DNA of 46,310 nt from the NCBI GenBank assembly GCA_902825945.1, contig CADECY010000074.1, positions 1 through 46,310 on the forward strand. Reading direction: 5' to 3'. The notes below the pieces were generated by a model. It saw only the letters and a program-made list of their open reading frames with translations, was not told the DNA's origin and did no database searches. This DNA is from an uncultured Acidobacteriota bacterium (GTDB taxonomy: Bacteria > Acidobacteriota > Terriglobia > Bryobacterales > Bryobacteraceae). Of this stretch, positions 33,844 through 42,482 are shown in pieces (the first letter of the stretch is position 1; every line of letters starts with the position of its first letter). The position numbers and the translations under genes are program-made.

Positions 33844-34641
33844 TCAGTAGTTCTGAAAACCGGTTTCGGACCGCGCGGAGGGCGCGCGCTGGCGGTCGAG
33901 GAACGCGAGCAGATTCTGGAGTTGCTGAGACGAAAGCCGGTTCGACAGGCCGGCGGGCATCAGCGAAGACCGGCTCCGTACCGCTGCCCCCTTCGCGCGC
34001 GCAAACGCACGCAGTTCGCCATCCGATGTCATCAACTGGATCGAGAAGTTGTCCTCGTTCTTCAGCACTCCTTCGACCGCCTGGCCCTCGGCGAACTCGA
34101 CGGCCACGGCTCGATATCCGGGCGCGACACGTACCGCCGGTTCAGTGATCGATTCACGAATCGCGGTACTTGAACTCTGCCGCGCGATACTCGCGAGATC
34201 CGGCCCGAGCACTCCTCCCCGCCCTTCCACGATGTGGCATCGGACACAGCCTGCTTCTTGAAACACCGCGCGGCCCGCGTTGGGATCGCCGGGAACCGGA
34301 AGGCCCATTCCGGGCTTCGCGATGCTGTGAACATAGGCAACCACTTCCCAGATCATCGAATCGGAACCAGCGAGGGGAGGCATGCCAACTCCCGGCAGGC
34401 CCTCTTTCACCACCTGAAAGAATCGTTGATCGGGGGAAAGCACCACGATGCGGCTCTTGTGAAGGCTCGGGGCTTCGCCGCCCTTGCCGTCGCGGCCATG
34501 ACATCCGGCACAACGCTGGGCGTACGTCTTCTCACCACGCGTGATCGCCTCCCGGTCTCCGGCCGCTGGATTCGCGCCACCCCGGCCCTGCGCCGCGAGA
34601 ATCGCACTACACAGCACCCCGAACGCTCCCTTAGAAAGCAA
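33844..34641 (-). CDS. Di-haem c-type cytochrome, exported
   Basis: This 265-aa protein has a signal peptide (about 1-17) and two class I haem sites, CAGCH near residue 44 and CVRCH near residue 132. Axial Met candidates lie in VGMPPLAG and later segments. The C-terminal part resembles haem-binding domains fused in acidobacterial and planctomycete dehydrogenases. The TTG start at 34641 overlaps the TonB receptor stop by 11 nt; GGGAG lies about 8 nt upstream. It sits between the receptor and the PQQ dehydrogenase and probably takes electrons from the latter. Confidence 0.9.
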   Translation of the reverse strand: MLSKGAFGVLCSAILAAQGRGGANPAAGDREAITRGEKTYAQRCAGCHGRDGKGGEAPSLHKSRIVVLSPDQRFFQVVKEGLPGVGMPPLAGSDSMIWEVVAYVHSIAKPGMGLPVPGDPNAGRAVFQEAGCVRCHIVEGRGGVLGPDLASIARQSSSTAIRESITEPAVRVAPGYRAVAVEFAEGQAVEGVLKNEDNFSIQLMTSDGELRAFARAKGAAVRSRSSLMPAGLSNRLSSQQLQNLLAFLDRQRAPSARSETGFQNY

Positions 34642-37600
34642 ACCGCGCTCCCAACTGAATCTGCCTCGGGGTGTTGCCCTGCGAATTGATCACACCGAAC
34701 GCCGGCACTCCGAACACGACACCCGGCGCGCCGAAGATCGGGGTATTGGTGAAATTGAACGCCTCGGCGCGGATCTGCAGGATCACGCTTTCCCGCACCC
34801 GGAAATTCTTGAACAACGAAAGATCCAGGTTCACCGTGCGCGGCTGCCGCACATCGGGCAGCGTGCGTGGTGCATTGCCGTGAGTGAAGGCCACGGGCTG
34901 GCTGAACGCCGCCGTATTGAAGTAACGCGTGAGCCGGTCCGAAACCGGACCCTCGAGGCGCGCGCTCGTTCCATTGTTGTTCGGACGCTGCGTCCCGTTC
35001 ACCGGAGCACCCGCGCCGATCAACTGTCCGAGGGAATTCGAAGTGTTCGCGCTGGTCAGCGGAACCAGCGGAATTCCCGAAGCGAGCGTGGTGATTCCGT
35101 TCACTTGCCATCCGCCGAGCGCGAGGTCGAGAGTGCGATCCTTGACGGACGGAAGCTGCCAGGTCCCGCTCATCACCAGCCGGTGCCGCACGTCGTAAGT
35201 GGCCAGGGCGCGTTCGGCGCGGCGATTGTGCCAATCCTGAATGTAGGCGTACGGAGGCGCAAGACCAGTACCCGACGTCGATACATCGTCGATCAGCTTG
35301 CCGAACGTGTAGGCCCCGAGGAACGAGACCCCCTTGGAGAACCTGCGATCCACGCGAAGCTGCATCGAGTGATAGATCGAGTTGCCGATCGAGGCCTTCT
35401 CATACGCGACGATATTGAACTGCGGATACGGGCGCAGCAACTGCGCGCGTGTCACCATGGGCCGGCTGAGCGCGGAAGCAGGATCGCGGATCACGGCGGC
35501 GAACGGATTCGGTACCTGTTGTAGCAGCGCATTGCCTTGCGACAGTGCTTCGGCGGTCAATTGATTCGCCGCGCCGAAGACCGATGGCAGCCGCGTCCCC
35601 TTCGATCCTGCATAGCTCACCTCGAACAATGTCCCGGGAAGAAGTTCGCGCTGTACATTGAAGTTCCACTGTTGCACGTAGGGAGTTCGGTCATTCAGAT
35701 CGGGTGTCTGGAAGTCGAGCCCGGCAAACGATCGCAGGCCGAGCGAACTTCCAGTCGGGAGCGAGAAGCCATTCGGATACGGATTCGACAGGCGATTGGC
35801 CGGAGTAAGGCCACCATCGAGCGTCGTCAGCATCGGCGACGACGAAGCGAATCCGGCATTACCGCCACCACCCAGCGTTCCGGCGGCGGTCGCGCTCGAC
35901 GCCGAAAAGAACGTCGCGTATCCTCCGCGGAACACCATGCTCGCCGGACCGCGCCACGCAAAGCCGAACCGCGGACCGAAGTTGTTCCGGTCCGTCGAGA
36001 ACTGCTTGTCGCGGTCAGCGCCGTTGAACCGAAGTCCTCCCCGCAAACGGTCGCGTCCCGGCAGTGCCACCGCCAACGGACTCTCGGCCTCCGGATCGAA
36101 CACGCTCAGCCGGTTGAATCGCTCGCTGCGCGGAATCTCGATCTCGTACCGCAAACCGAAGTTGAGCGTTAGCGTCTTCGTCGCCTTCCAATCGTCCTGA
36201 ATGAAAATGCCGTAGTACGGGCTCTGCGTCGAAAGATGCGTATCGTGCGTGACGGTTCCGCTCACGGGCGTGCCCAGCAGGAACGACGCCATCGGATTCC
36301 CGGCGATTTGCGATGCGGCCGTCGGGTTCGGACCTTGCGTGAATGCCTGATTGAAAGTGAACTGTCCCGCAGGGAAGTTGCCTTGATAGAAGTTGGTCCG
36401 GTTCACGCGCGACTGCACGCCGAACTTGATCGATTGCGCGCCGCGGAACCACGAGAAGTTCTGCTGCGCCGTGTACGATTCGAGGCTGAAGCGCGCGTTG
36501 AACGATTCGCCGATCGAGCCGAATCCCGTGACGTTGATCGCAGGGAATCCACGCTTGTCCGAGATCGCCGTGAGCTCGCGCGGCAGGCCGAGATCCTGCG
36601 TGATGTCGGTGCCGAACGAAAACGACTGACGGTTGGTGAAAAGCCGCGAATAGCCGAGAGTCGTCTCCGCCAACAGGTTCGGACGCATCGCGAACGAGTA
36701 GTTGAGCGACGCGCTGTGGCCGGGCCGCGGAATCGCGCGAGGTCCCGGCTGGCCGATCGTGCCGTAGAAGTTCGGATTCACCTGCCGGAAGTCGCGATAG
36801 CTGAGCCGCCCGTAGATGTTCTGCCTCGAAGAGATGACGTGATCGCCGCGGACATCGAAATTGTCATCGTCTGTCGCGCCCGGGGCGCTCACGATGTAGT
36901 TGTTCAGATTCGCGGGCCCAGTGCCCGAAGTGTTCGGAGCAGGATAGAAGGTCAACAGGCGCGACGCGACAGGATCGATTCGCTGCGCCGGAATCCGGTT
37001 GCCGGGAAACGGCGTTCGCACGAATCCGCCACCCGCCGCGGCCGTTGTCGTCACCGGATCGAAGATCGTCACCGCCCCTCCAGCCGCATTGAGCGTCGTC
37101 GAAAAGTCGCCCGTCATCTGAGCGCGCGACGGAATCGTCGTGATCGACGTCTGTTGCGCCCGCTGGCGCAGCCCTTCGAATCCACCGAAGAAGAACGTGC
37201 GATTGCGGCCGTTGTAGATCTTCGGCAACAGCACCGGACCGCCGAGCGTGAGTCCGTACTGATTGCGTTGGAACGTGCCGAGCTTCTGTCCTGCGCGATT
37301 GAGGAACCACTGATTCGAATCCAGCCGGCTGTTTCGCAGGAACTCGTAAGCGCTGCCATGAAGGTTGTTCGTGCCGGACTTGATCACCAGATTGATCACG
37401 CCGCCCGTCGTGCGTCCGAACTCGGCCGAAAACGAGTTCGTCTGCACCTTGAACTCCTGCACTCGTTCCACCGAAGGCAAGGTTGCCGTCGCGAACGTGC
37501 CCGGACTGTTCTCGGGCACCGTCACCGGCGCGCCGTCTTGCAGGATCTCGGTCGCTCCGCCCCGGCTTCCGTTCACGCTGAGGTTGGCCAACTGCAGCGG

Positions 37601-38107
37601 ATTGTCGCTGAACGCCGGCCCCGGAACCACGCCCGCCGTGAGGCCCGCGAGCCCGATCGGATTGCGGCCATTGAGCGGCAGGTCGATGATCTGCCGGTTC
37701 CCGATCACTTGCCCGAGTTCGCCCCGCTCGGTCTGCAACAGCGGCGCGGCGCCCGCCACCTCGACTGTCTCACTCACCGAACCGAGTTCCATCGTGAGCG
37801 TGAGCGAAACGGACTCGGCGACATTGACCACCAGTCCGCTCTTGACCGCGCGTTTGAATCCCGAAGCTTCAGCCGATACCGTGTAACGGCTGGGTTTCAC
37901 CGATACGAAGCGGACGAGTCCCGCGGGATCAGTGGTTTGCACTGTCGCGACGCGCGTCGCCTCTTCGGTGATTTTCACCGAAGCGGCGGCGACCGCTGCC
38001 GCGGATGGATCTTGCACCGACACCACCACCAGGCCGGATGAAGTCTGGGCGGAAACGGCACCTTGGCAAATCAGGGCCAACAACACCAATCGACGGGGAT
38101 GATTCAT
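34631..38107 (-). CDS. TonB-dependent receptor with N-terminal carboxypeptidase-regulatory domain (Oar-like)
   Basis: This 1158-aa outer-membrane protein has a signal peptide (1-20). An N-terminal beta-sandwich carboxypeptidase-regulatory-like domain (about 25-110, SGLVVVSVQDPSAAAV) is followed by a plug domain (about 115-250, with LPLNGRNP and SVERVQEFKVQ) and a long beta-barrel ending GARFAF, with the terminal Phe typical of outer-membrane proteins. Such Oar-like receptors are abundant in Acidobacteriota and import polymers or oligosaccharides using TonB energy. A -10-like GATAAT and GAGG precede the ATG. The following genes for cytochrome c and a PQQ dehydrogenase suggest use of the imported compound by periplasmic oxidation. 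Confidence 0.93.
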   Translation of the reverse strand: MNHPRRLVLLALICQGAVSAQTSSGLVVVSVQDPSAAAVAAASVKITEEATRVATVQTTDPAGLVRFVSVKPSRYTVSAEASGFKRAVKSGLVVNVAESVSLTLTMELGSVSETVEVAGAAPLLQTERGELGQVIGNRQIIDLPLNGRNPIGLAGLTAGVVPGPAFSDNPLQLANLSVNGSRGGATEILQDGAPVTVPENSPGTFATATLPSVERVQEFKVQTNSFSAEFGRTTGGVINLVIKSGTNNLHGSAYEFLRNSRLDSNQWFLNRAGQKLGTFQRNQYGLTLGGPVLLPKIYNGRNRTFFFGGFEGLRQRAQQTSITTIPSRAQMTGDFSTTLNAAGGAVTIFDPVTTTAAAGGGFVRTPFPGNRIPAQRIDPVASRLLTFYPAPNTSGTGPANLNNYIVSAPGATDDDNFDVRGDHVISSRQNIYGRLSYRDFRQVNPNFYGTIGQPGPRAIPRPGHSASLNYSFAMRPNLLAETTLGYSRLFTNRQSFSFGTDITQDLGLPRELTAISDKRGFPAINVTGFGSIGESFNARFSLESYTAQQNFSWFRGAQSIKFGVQSRVNRTNFYQGNFPAGQFTFNQAFTQGPNPTAASQIAGNPMASFLLGTPVSGTVTHDTHLSTQSPYYGIFIQDDWKATKTLTLNFGLRYEIEIPRSERFNRLSVFDPEAESPLAVALPGRDRLRGGLRFNGADRDKQFSTDRNNFGPRFGFAWRGPASMVFRGGYATFFSASSATAAGTLGGGGNAGFASSSPMLTTLDGGLTPANRLSNPYPNGFSLPTGSSLGLRSFAGLDFQTPDLNDRTPYVQQWNFNVQRELLPGTLFEVSYAGSKGTRLPSVFGAANQLTAEALSQGNALLQQVPNPFAAVIRDPASALSRPMVTRAQLLRPYPQFNIVAYEKASIGNSIYHSMQLRVDRRFSKGVSFLGAYTFGKLIDDVSTSGTGLAPPYAYIQDWHNRRAERALATYDVRHRLVMSGTWQLPSVKDRTLDLALGGWQVNGITTLASGIPLVPLTSANTSNSLGQLIGAGAPVNGTQRPNNNGTSARLEGPVSDRLTRYFNTAAFSQPVAFTHGNAPRTLPDVRQPRTVNLDLSLFKNFRVRESVILQIRAEAFNFTNTPIFGAPGVVFGVPAFGVINSQGNTPRQIQLGARFAF

Positions 38108-38127
38108 GGGACCTCGCGCGATCCGCC

Positions 38128-38133
38128 ATTATC
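38128..38133 (-). promoter_or_regulatory. Putative -10 (GATAAT) for the TonB receptor operon
   Basis: On the minus strand GATAAT occupies 38133-38128, five of six consensus matches, giving a predicted transcript start near 38121 and a leader of about 14 nt carrying GAGG before ATG 38107. The -35 region is not clear. The 60-nt gap to the SGNH gene holds nothing else obvious. Confidence 0.45.
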
Positions 38134-38167
38134 ACTCATTTCGCGCGGGGCACGGAACGCGAAGCGG

Positions 38168-38923
38168 TCAGCGCCCTCGCAGCGCTTCGGCGATCGCCTT
38201 CTCCGCCAACGGAGCCATCAGCGCATAGCCGGCATCGTTCGGCACCAATCCGTCATCGGTCACCTCGCGCTTCATCGAGCGCCCTTGCTTCAACACCGGA
38301 TCGAAGTCGAGAAACACCGCACCGGCCCGCGCCGCGTATTCCTTGATCCACTCGTTGAGGCCCATGATGCGCCCCGGCGGCCGCCGCAGCGTGTGCTTCG
38401 GCCCGCCGCAATCGCACACCGGCGTTACCGACGCCAACACCACCCGGATTCCGTGCAGCTTGGCGAGTTCCGTCATTGTCGTCAGATTCTCCGCAATCGT
38501 CCGCTCGGTCGCCGGACCCGCGAATCCCGCCAGATCGTTCGATCCGCCCTGGATCACCACCGCCGCGGGCTTCAGATTGATCACATCCTGCCGGAACCGA
38601 ACGAGCATCTGCGGCGTCGCCTGTTTGCTCATGCCGCGATTGAGGTATGGCTTGCCCGGAAAAAACGGACTCTTACCTTCACCCCAGCGCTCGACCACAT
38701 CGTCACCGAAGAAGATCACGCGGTTCCGATCGGGCTTCAGTTCCGTGTTATCGGAACCGTACCGCGTCAGCCCGCCCCAATCGGTGAGCAACCGGATGTA
38801 GCCGAGTGACTCACGCTCGAGCTCTTCGATGCGCTTCTCAGCCTCGGTCGATTGCGCCACCAGCAAGGGAGCAATCAAAAGCGCACAGGCCGCGAAGGCG
38901 CTGCGCGGAACCTTCGGGAACAC
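38168..38923 (-). CDS. SGNH/GDSL hydrolase-like protein lacking catalytic Ser and His, exported
   Basis: This protein of about 251 aa has a signal peptide (FAACALLIAPLLVAQ, about 10-24) and clear SGNH architecture. Block I reads VIFFGDDVVERW, with D75 in place of the catalytic Ser of GDS. Block II is LNRGMSKQATPQM (Gly97 kept). Block III is IQGGSNDLAG (Asn129 kept). Block V reads TDDGLVPNDAGY, with V227 in place of the catalytic His of DGLHP. Both nucleophile and general base are gone, so it should not hydrolyse esters by the normal route; carbohydrate binding is possible. The likely GTG start at 38923 lies inside a 91-bp dispersed repeat, leaving the true N-terminus uncertain. A long upstream extension antisense to the next gene was rejected. 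Confidence 0.78.
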   Translation of the reverse strand: MFPKVPRSAFAACALLIAPLLVAQSTEAEKRIEELERESLGYIRLLTDWGGLTRYGSDNTELKPDRNRVIFFGDDVVERWGEGKSPFFPGKPYLNRGMSKQATPQMLVRFRQDVINLKPAAVVIQGGSNDLAGFAGPATERTIAENLTTMTELAKLHGIRVVLASVTPVCDCGGPKHTLRRPPGRIMGLNEWIKEYAARAGAVFLDFDPVLKQGRSMKREVTDDGLVPNDAGYALMAPLAEKAIAEALRGR

Positions 38924-38970
38924 GCCGTGGGACGGGCACCGGAGCGAGTCCGTTGTGCGAGTGTTCCTGA
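38880..38970. repeat. 91-bp dispersed repeat, copy 1
   Basis: This segment aligns without gaps to 43691-43781 at about 75 of 91 positions (82%). The best-conserved parts are GCGCACAGGCCGCGAAG at one end and CCGGAGCGAGTCCGTTGTGCG at the other (the latter given here as two joined blocks); the middle is divergent. Copy 1 covers the start codon and first codons of the SGNH-like gene. No terminal inverted repeats or target duplications were seen. Confidence 0.7.
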
Positions 38971-39007
38971 AGAGCGCCGCAAGCCAAGGAACAACCGAGA
39001 GGCTATT

Positions 39008-39037
39008 CTCTGCGTCCCTCTGCGTGTCTCTGCGTGA
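39008..39037. repeat. Three tandem 10-bp repeats
   Basis: The units CTCTGCGTCC, CTCTGCGTGT and CTCTGCGTGA are head to tail, sharing CTCTGCGT. They lie 12 bp from the stop of the beta-propeller gene and about 85 bp upstream of the SGNH-like start. CTCTGCGT-type runs are familiar in intergenic DNA of several environmental phyla; function is unknown. Confidence 0.7.
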
Positions 39038-39048
39038 GATCAGAATCG

Positions 39049-40593
39049 CTACTGGCGAATGCCGAAGCAATAGACGGTTCCGTCGTAGTCGTTGATGTAG
39101 ACGCGGCCGTTGGCGACGGCGAGTCCGCCCCAGTGCAGCCATGTTTCGATCTGTTTCCCGCTCGACCACAGTTCCTTGCCCGTCCGCGCGTCGAGCGCAT
39201 ACAGTACCGCATGGGTCGATTTCGGTGTGCGGCGCTCCATGCGGAAGTCGAGACCGACATCCGGGAACGCCTGAGCCGTGTTCTCGCCGCTGCCGTAGGC
39301 GAAGATCACACCATTGGCGATGACTGGCGGCTCGGCCTGATCCATGTCGCGCGAGATCCAAGCCGGCACCAACTCCACTTTGCCTTTGACCGTTTCCACG
39401 GTGAAAGCCGCGATCGCGCCCTTTTTCACCACCCCGTGTTCGACCGGCGCCTTGAACTTCGAATGCTTCGGCCCCCAGAACGGAGTCAGCACCCAGCGTT
39501 TGCCGTTCGACTCTTCCCACGAGGCGAGCGAACCCCAGATCCCCGCCTCCGCGAAATCGACGATCTCGTTGCAGATGAGTGGAGTGCGATAAGTGGGCGT
39601 ACGATGGTCGTCTCCGCCGATCGACTCGGTGTCCATGAAATAGAGGCGGCACTCCTTGCTCGCATCCACCATGTACTCCTTGCCCTTGTAATCGAAAATG
39701 ACGGGGGTCACCTGCATATCCAAATCGCGCTTCCACAGCCATTCGGCGTTCGACGGGCCGTAGTAGTCGACCAGTTCCACGGCCTTGGTTTGCGGATTCT
39801 GCTTCACGCCGATGATGCCGTTGCCGTAGACTCCGTTTTCCGGATCCCATTTGCCGTCGCCGGTTCCGGTGTACATCACCTTGTCCTTGCTGATCGCCGG
39901 ACCCGAGCGTCCCCACATGCCGCCGCCCGCCGGACCCCAACTTCCCACCTTCTCGGTCGCCAGGTCGTACGTGTACACAGTGTTCGGATTTCCGCCGCAG
40001 CCCTGCGCGCTGTGCGTGTAAATCACGTTATCGAGATAGCTGAACGCGTACGGCTTCCCGTTCGGCGGCATGAACTTGCGGGGCGGAACGAGATCGTTGC
40101 CGGTCGCGGCGTCGATGGTGCGAAGGCGCCCGTCCCATGAGGCTCCATAGATCGTGTACTTGCCCGCGCCGTCTCCAGGGACGATCACCACGTTCGCCGT
40201 CATCCCGCCCGGACACAACACGCTCGGCCCGCGCCCGCCCGGTGCATCCTGGAACGTGCTGTCGAACTGCTTCTTCCACACGAGTTCGCCCGTCACGACG
40301 TCGATCGCGTACAGGTTGTCGGAAACGCCCACCTGGATCACCAACGACTTGTTGCCGCCCGCCGTCGCCACGTTCCCGATCACCAGCGGAGGCAGCAGCG
40401 AATGCATTTGCCGCGGCTTGTTGTCCAGCTTGATCTTCCACAGAAGCTTCATGTCCTTGACGGTGGAAGGCGAGAGAATCTTCTCATCCTTTTGCCAGTT
40501 CGTCCGCCGGATATCGCCGCCGTCGGTCAGCCAGTCCGCCGCGAAAAGCATGGAACTGGCAAGCCAGAGGGCTGCGATCGAAAACCTATTCAT
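39049..40593 (-). CDS. PQQ-binding-like beta-propeller repeat protein, exported (paralogue 1)
   Basis: This 514-aa protein has a signal peptide (about 1-18, ending MLFAAD) and repeated beta-propeller blades with tryptophan-docking-type motifs, such as NLYAIDVVTGELVWKKQF and AVLYALDARTGKELWSSG. Despite the fold it lacks the PQQ-dehydrogenase Asn/Asp metal motifs, so it is probably a binding or scaffold protein. It resembles the product of 43889-45445 in its first 70 residues: both have DW(L/M)T, LSP/ISPETM-like segments and LWK(I/M)KL...PRQM. ATG 40593 was chosen; AAAGG lies upstream and a longer frame lacks a signal. A -10-like TATATT lies about 50 nt upstream. Confidence 0.83.
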   Translation of the reverse strand: MNRFSIAALWLASSMLFAADWLTDGGDIRRTNWQKDEKILSPSTVKDMKLLWKIKLDNKPRQMHSLLPPLVIGNVATAGGNKSLVIQVGVSDNLYAIDVVTGELVWKKQFDSTFQDAPGGRGPSVLCPGGMTANVVIVPGDGAGKYTIYGASWDGRLRTIDAATGNDLVPPRKFMPPNGKPYAFSYLDNVIYTHSAQGCGGNPNTVYTYDLATEKVGSWGPAGGGMWGRSGPAISKDKVMYTGTGDGKWDPENGVYGNGIIGVKQNPQTKAVELVDYYGPSNAEWLWKRDLDMQVTPVIFDYKGKEYMVDASKECRLYFMDTESIGGDDHRTPTYRTPLICNEIVDFAEAGIWGSLASWEESNGKRWVLTPFWGPKHSKFKAPVEHGVVKKGAIAAFTVETVKGKVELVPAWISRDMDQAEPPVIANGVIFAYGSGENTAQAFPDVGLDFRMERRTPKSTHAVLYALDARTGKELWSSGKQIETWLHWGGLAVANGRVYINDYDGTVYCFGIRQ

Positions 40594-40649
40594 GTTTGGC
40601 CTTTCCAACGCGGAGGCTTCGCTCGACGTTGCACTCTTCCTGAAGCTCG

Positions 40650-40655
40650 AATATA
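40650..40655 (-). promoter_or_regulatory. Putative -10 (TATATT) for the beta-propeller gene
   Basis: TATATT on the minus strand matches the -10 consensus at five of six positions and lies about 57 nt before ATG 40593, in the 185-nt divergent region. No strong -35 is seen. The rest of this region shows no other feature. Confidence 0.35.
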
Positions 40656-40778
40656 CAACACTCGAACCAGCCTCCGGTACCGGGCCGAACGTCACCGATG
40701 GCGCCGGAACGTGACCATGCGGAGCGGTTCGCGGTCTCATGAGGTTCGGGACCGTCTTGTGGGTGATAAACTGGCGAA

Positions 40779-42482
40779 GTGCGATCGAAGTCATTCGGCG
40801 TCCTGATCTTACTCCTGCTCGGCATCCAGGCGCCTTGCCAGCAGATCATCTCCGAACACGTCTTTGACGTCAGCCAGAGCCGCAACAGTCCGACCGCCGC
40901 CAACGCGGCCTTGGACGTGCCGTTCCGGTTTCAGGAGCTATTTCCAACGGCCTGGAAGACCCGTAACATTTCCGCGGACCCGCTAACTCCCAATTCGCAG
41001 GACGTGCTCGGCACCATCTACTTGACGGAGAGCGGCAGTTTTAATCCAGGCTTCACGGCCTTGAACGGACTCTCGACCGCAGGACTCGCGGATACCGGGA
41101 CGCGTTTCCTGCTGCGGTTCTCGGGCGTTCCGCAAGGTATCCGGATTCTCGCGCCGGTGCGGCTGAATCTGACCCCGCGAATCCCCATCCAGACGACGGC
41201 GGGCTCGGTGATCCGGATCGCGGCCGATGCGGAGGGCAAGGGACCGTATTCGCCGGTCGCGGCCTCGGTGACGATCGGCTCCATACCGTTCGCGCCGGTG
41301 GTGGTGGACGCGTCGGGCAACGGGCACGCGGTCTGGGAATTGGTGAGGACTCCCGTGGAGAACTTCGTGATGGAGGAACTCGTATCGGGCGTCATCTTCT
41401 CCTATGATGCTGGTGCGGGCTCGGGGTCGATCTGGATCTCGGGCGGAATGGCACCCACGAGCGACCCGCTACAGAACCCCGTGTCGCGCCCGGCCTTCGC
41501 GCCGCCTTCCGCCTCGAGAGTTCGCGTCGCCCATTTTCGAAACGGGCAACGCTACATCGACAGGAGTCCGCTTCCTCCGGGCCGGACCGGACTCATCTAC
41601 TCGGCAATCATCGCGGGCAGTCTCGGGTCTCCAGGCTTCTATGTCGGCCAGCCAGTCTTCGAACTCCTGTCGGGCCAGCTACCCCCGGGCCTGACACTCT
41701 CGCAGACCGGCGTCGTGTCCGGCACTCCGCAATCCGCCGGATCGTACGATTTCCGGGTGCGGATTCGAAGCCTGGGCGATGGAGTGACCGTGGAGTCACC
41801 GGTGCTCAATATTTCCGTCGTTGATCCGGTACGCGTGAATCCTTTCCCGGACGCGGTGGAGGACTTGCCGTACTCGGCGCCGTTCCAGGTCAGCGGCGGG
41901 CGCCCACCGTACCAGATCGATTTCCATGGAACGATCGGCCCCGCACCGTCAATGGTTCCCGCCAACGTTGCCAACACGATCCCGCGGATCGCTGGCTTTG
42001 CGGCTCCTGCCGGTTCCTATGTCTACGATGTCACCGTCACAGACGCGGACGGAAAGAGTTTGCGCACTACCGTGCCGCTGAGAATCCTGCCCGCTTCGGG
42101 GCGGCCAACTTTCCGCCAGCCAGCGCCAAACCAGGTGATTGGAGTCCCCGGCGCCACCGTCTCCTGGAATCCGGCCGTTGGCGCGGTTTCGCACGAGGTC
42201 GAGGTGGTGGAACCCACAGCGGCGTCTGACATCTTCGGCGGCTTCGTCACGGTCGGCCGCAATCCCACCGACCGAGTGGCCTTCTCGATGAACATACCCG
42301 CCACAGCGGGAAATTCAGTTTTTCGTCGGCTTACCTCACCCACGAGGGTCAGCCGGCTCCGCTCCCCGGTGGATACCCGCCTGCGAGGCTCGTGTGCGCG
42401 GGTGCTTCGATACGGCGCGCGCCAACTGCACACCGTGGTCGTTCCGGCGATTCGAGACGAGGCCTCCGGCTCCCTCCGCTGA
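40779..42482 (+). CDS. Exported Ig/putative-Ig repeat protein, N-terminal part of a frameshifted gene
   Basis: A GTG at 40779 begins a signal peptide (RSKSFGVLILLLLGIQAPC). The protein then has a beta-rich domain of about 200 residues without a recognised family. Two He_PIG-like domains follow, the first with LPPGLTLSQTGVVSGTPQ and SYDFRVRI. An Fn3-like repeat begins near VSWNPAVGAVSHEVEVVE. The frame loses sense after about 42311, turning Arg-rich, while the missing end of the Fn3-like repeat (ARVRGCFDTARANCTPWS) continues in another frame. With the next entry this is one gene of about 2.9 kb broken by one or two frameshifts, either a real decay event or a sequence error. TAAACT ends 6 nt before the GTG, so it may be leaderless. 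Confidence 0.75.
   Translation: MRSKSFGVLILLLLGIQAPCQQIISEHVFDVSQSRNSPTAANAALDVPFRFQELFPTAWKTRNISADPLTPNSQDVLGTIYLTESGSFNPGFTALNGLSTAGLADTGTRFLLRFSGVPQGIRILAPVRLNLTPRIPIQTTAGSVIRIAADAEGKGPYSPVAASVTIGSIPFAPVVVDASGNGHAVWELVRTPVENFVMEELVSGVIFSYDAGAGSGSIWISGGMAPTSDPLQNPVSRPAFAPPSASRVRVAHFRNGQRYIDRSPLPPGRTGLIYSAIIAGSLGSPGFYVGQPVFELLSGQLPPGLTLSQTGVVSGTPQSAGSYDFRVRIRSLGDGVTVESPVLNISVVDPVRVNPFPDAVEDLPYSAPFQVSGGRPPYQIDFHGTIGPAPSMVPANVANTIPRIAGFAAPAGSYVYDVTVTDADGKSLRTTVPLRILPASGRPTFRQPAPNQVIGVPGATVSWNPAVGAVSHEVEVVEPTAASDIFGGFVTVGRNPTDRVAFSMNIPATAGNSVFRRLTSPTRVSRLRSPVDTRLRGSCARVLRYGARQLHTVVVPAIRDEASGSLR

Noticed and set aside
36236..38041. A 601-codon plus-strand open frame inside the TonB receptor.
   Set aside because: An Arg-rich antisense shadow; similar long shadows opposite glcD, the PQQ dehydrogenase and PSD1 were dropped for the same reason.
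38924..39940. A 339-codon N-terminal extension of the SGNH-like frame.
   Set aside because: It is antisense-like low-complexity sequence overlapping the propeller gene, and the signal peptide lies after it.
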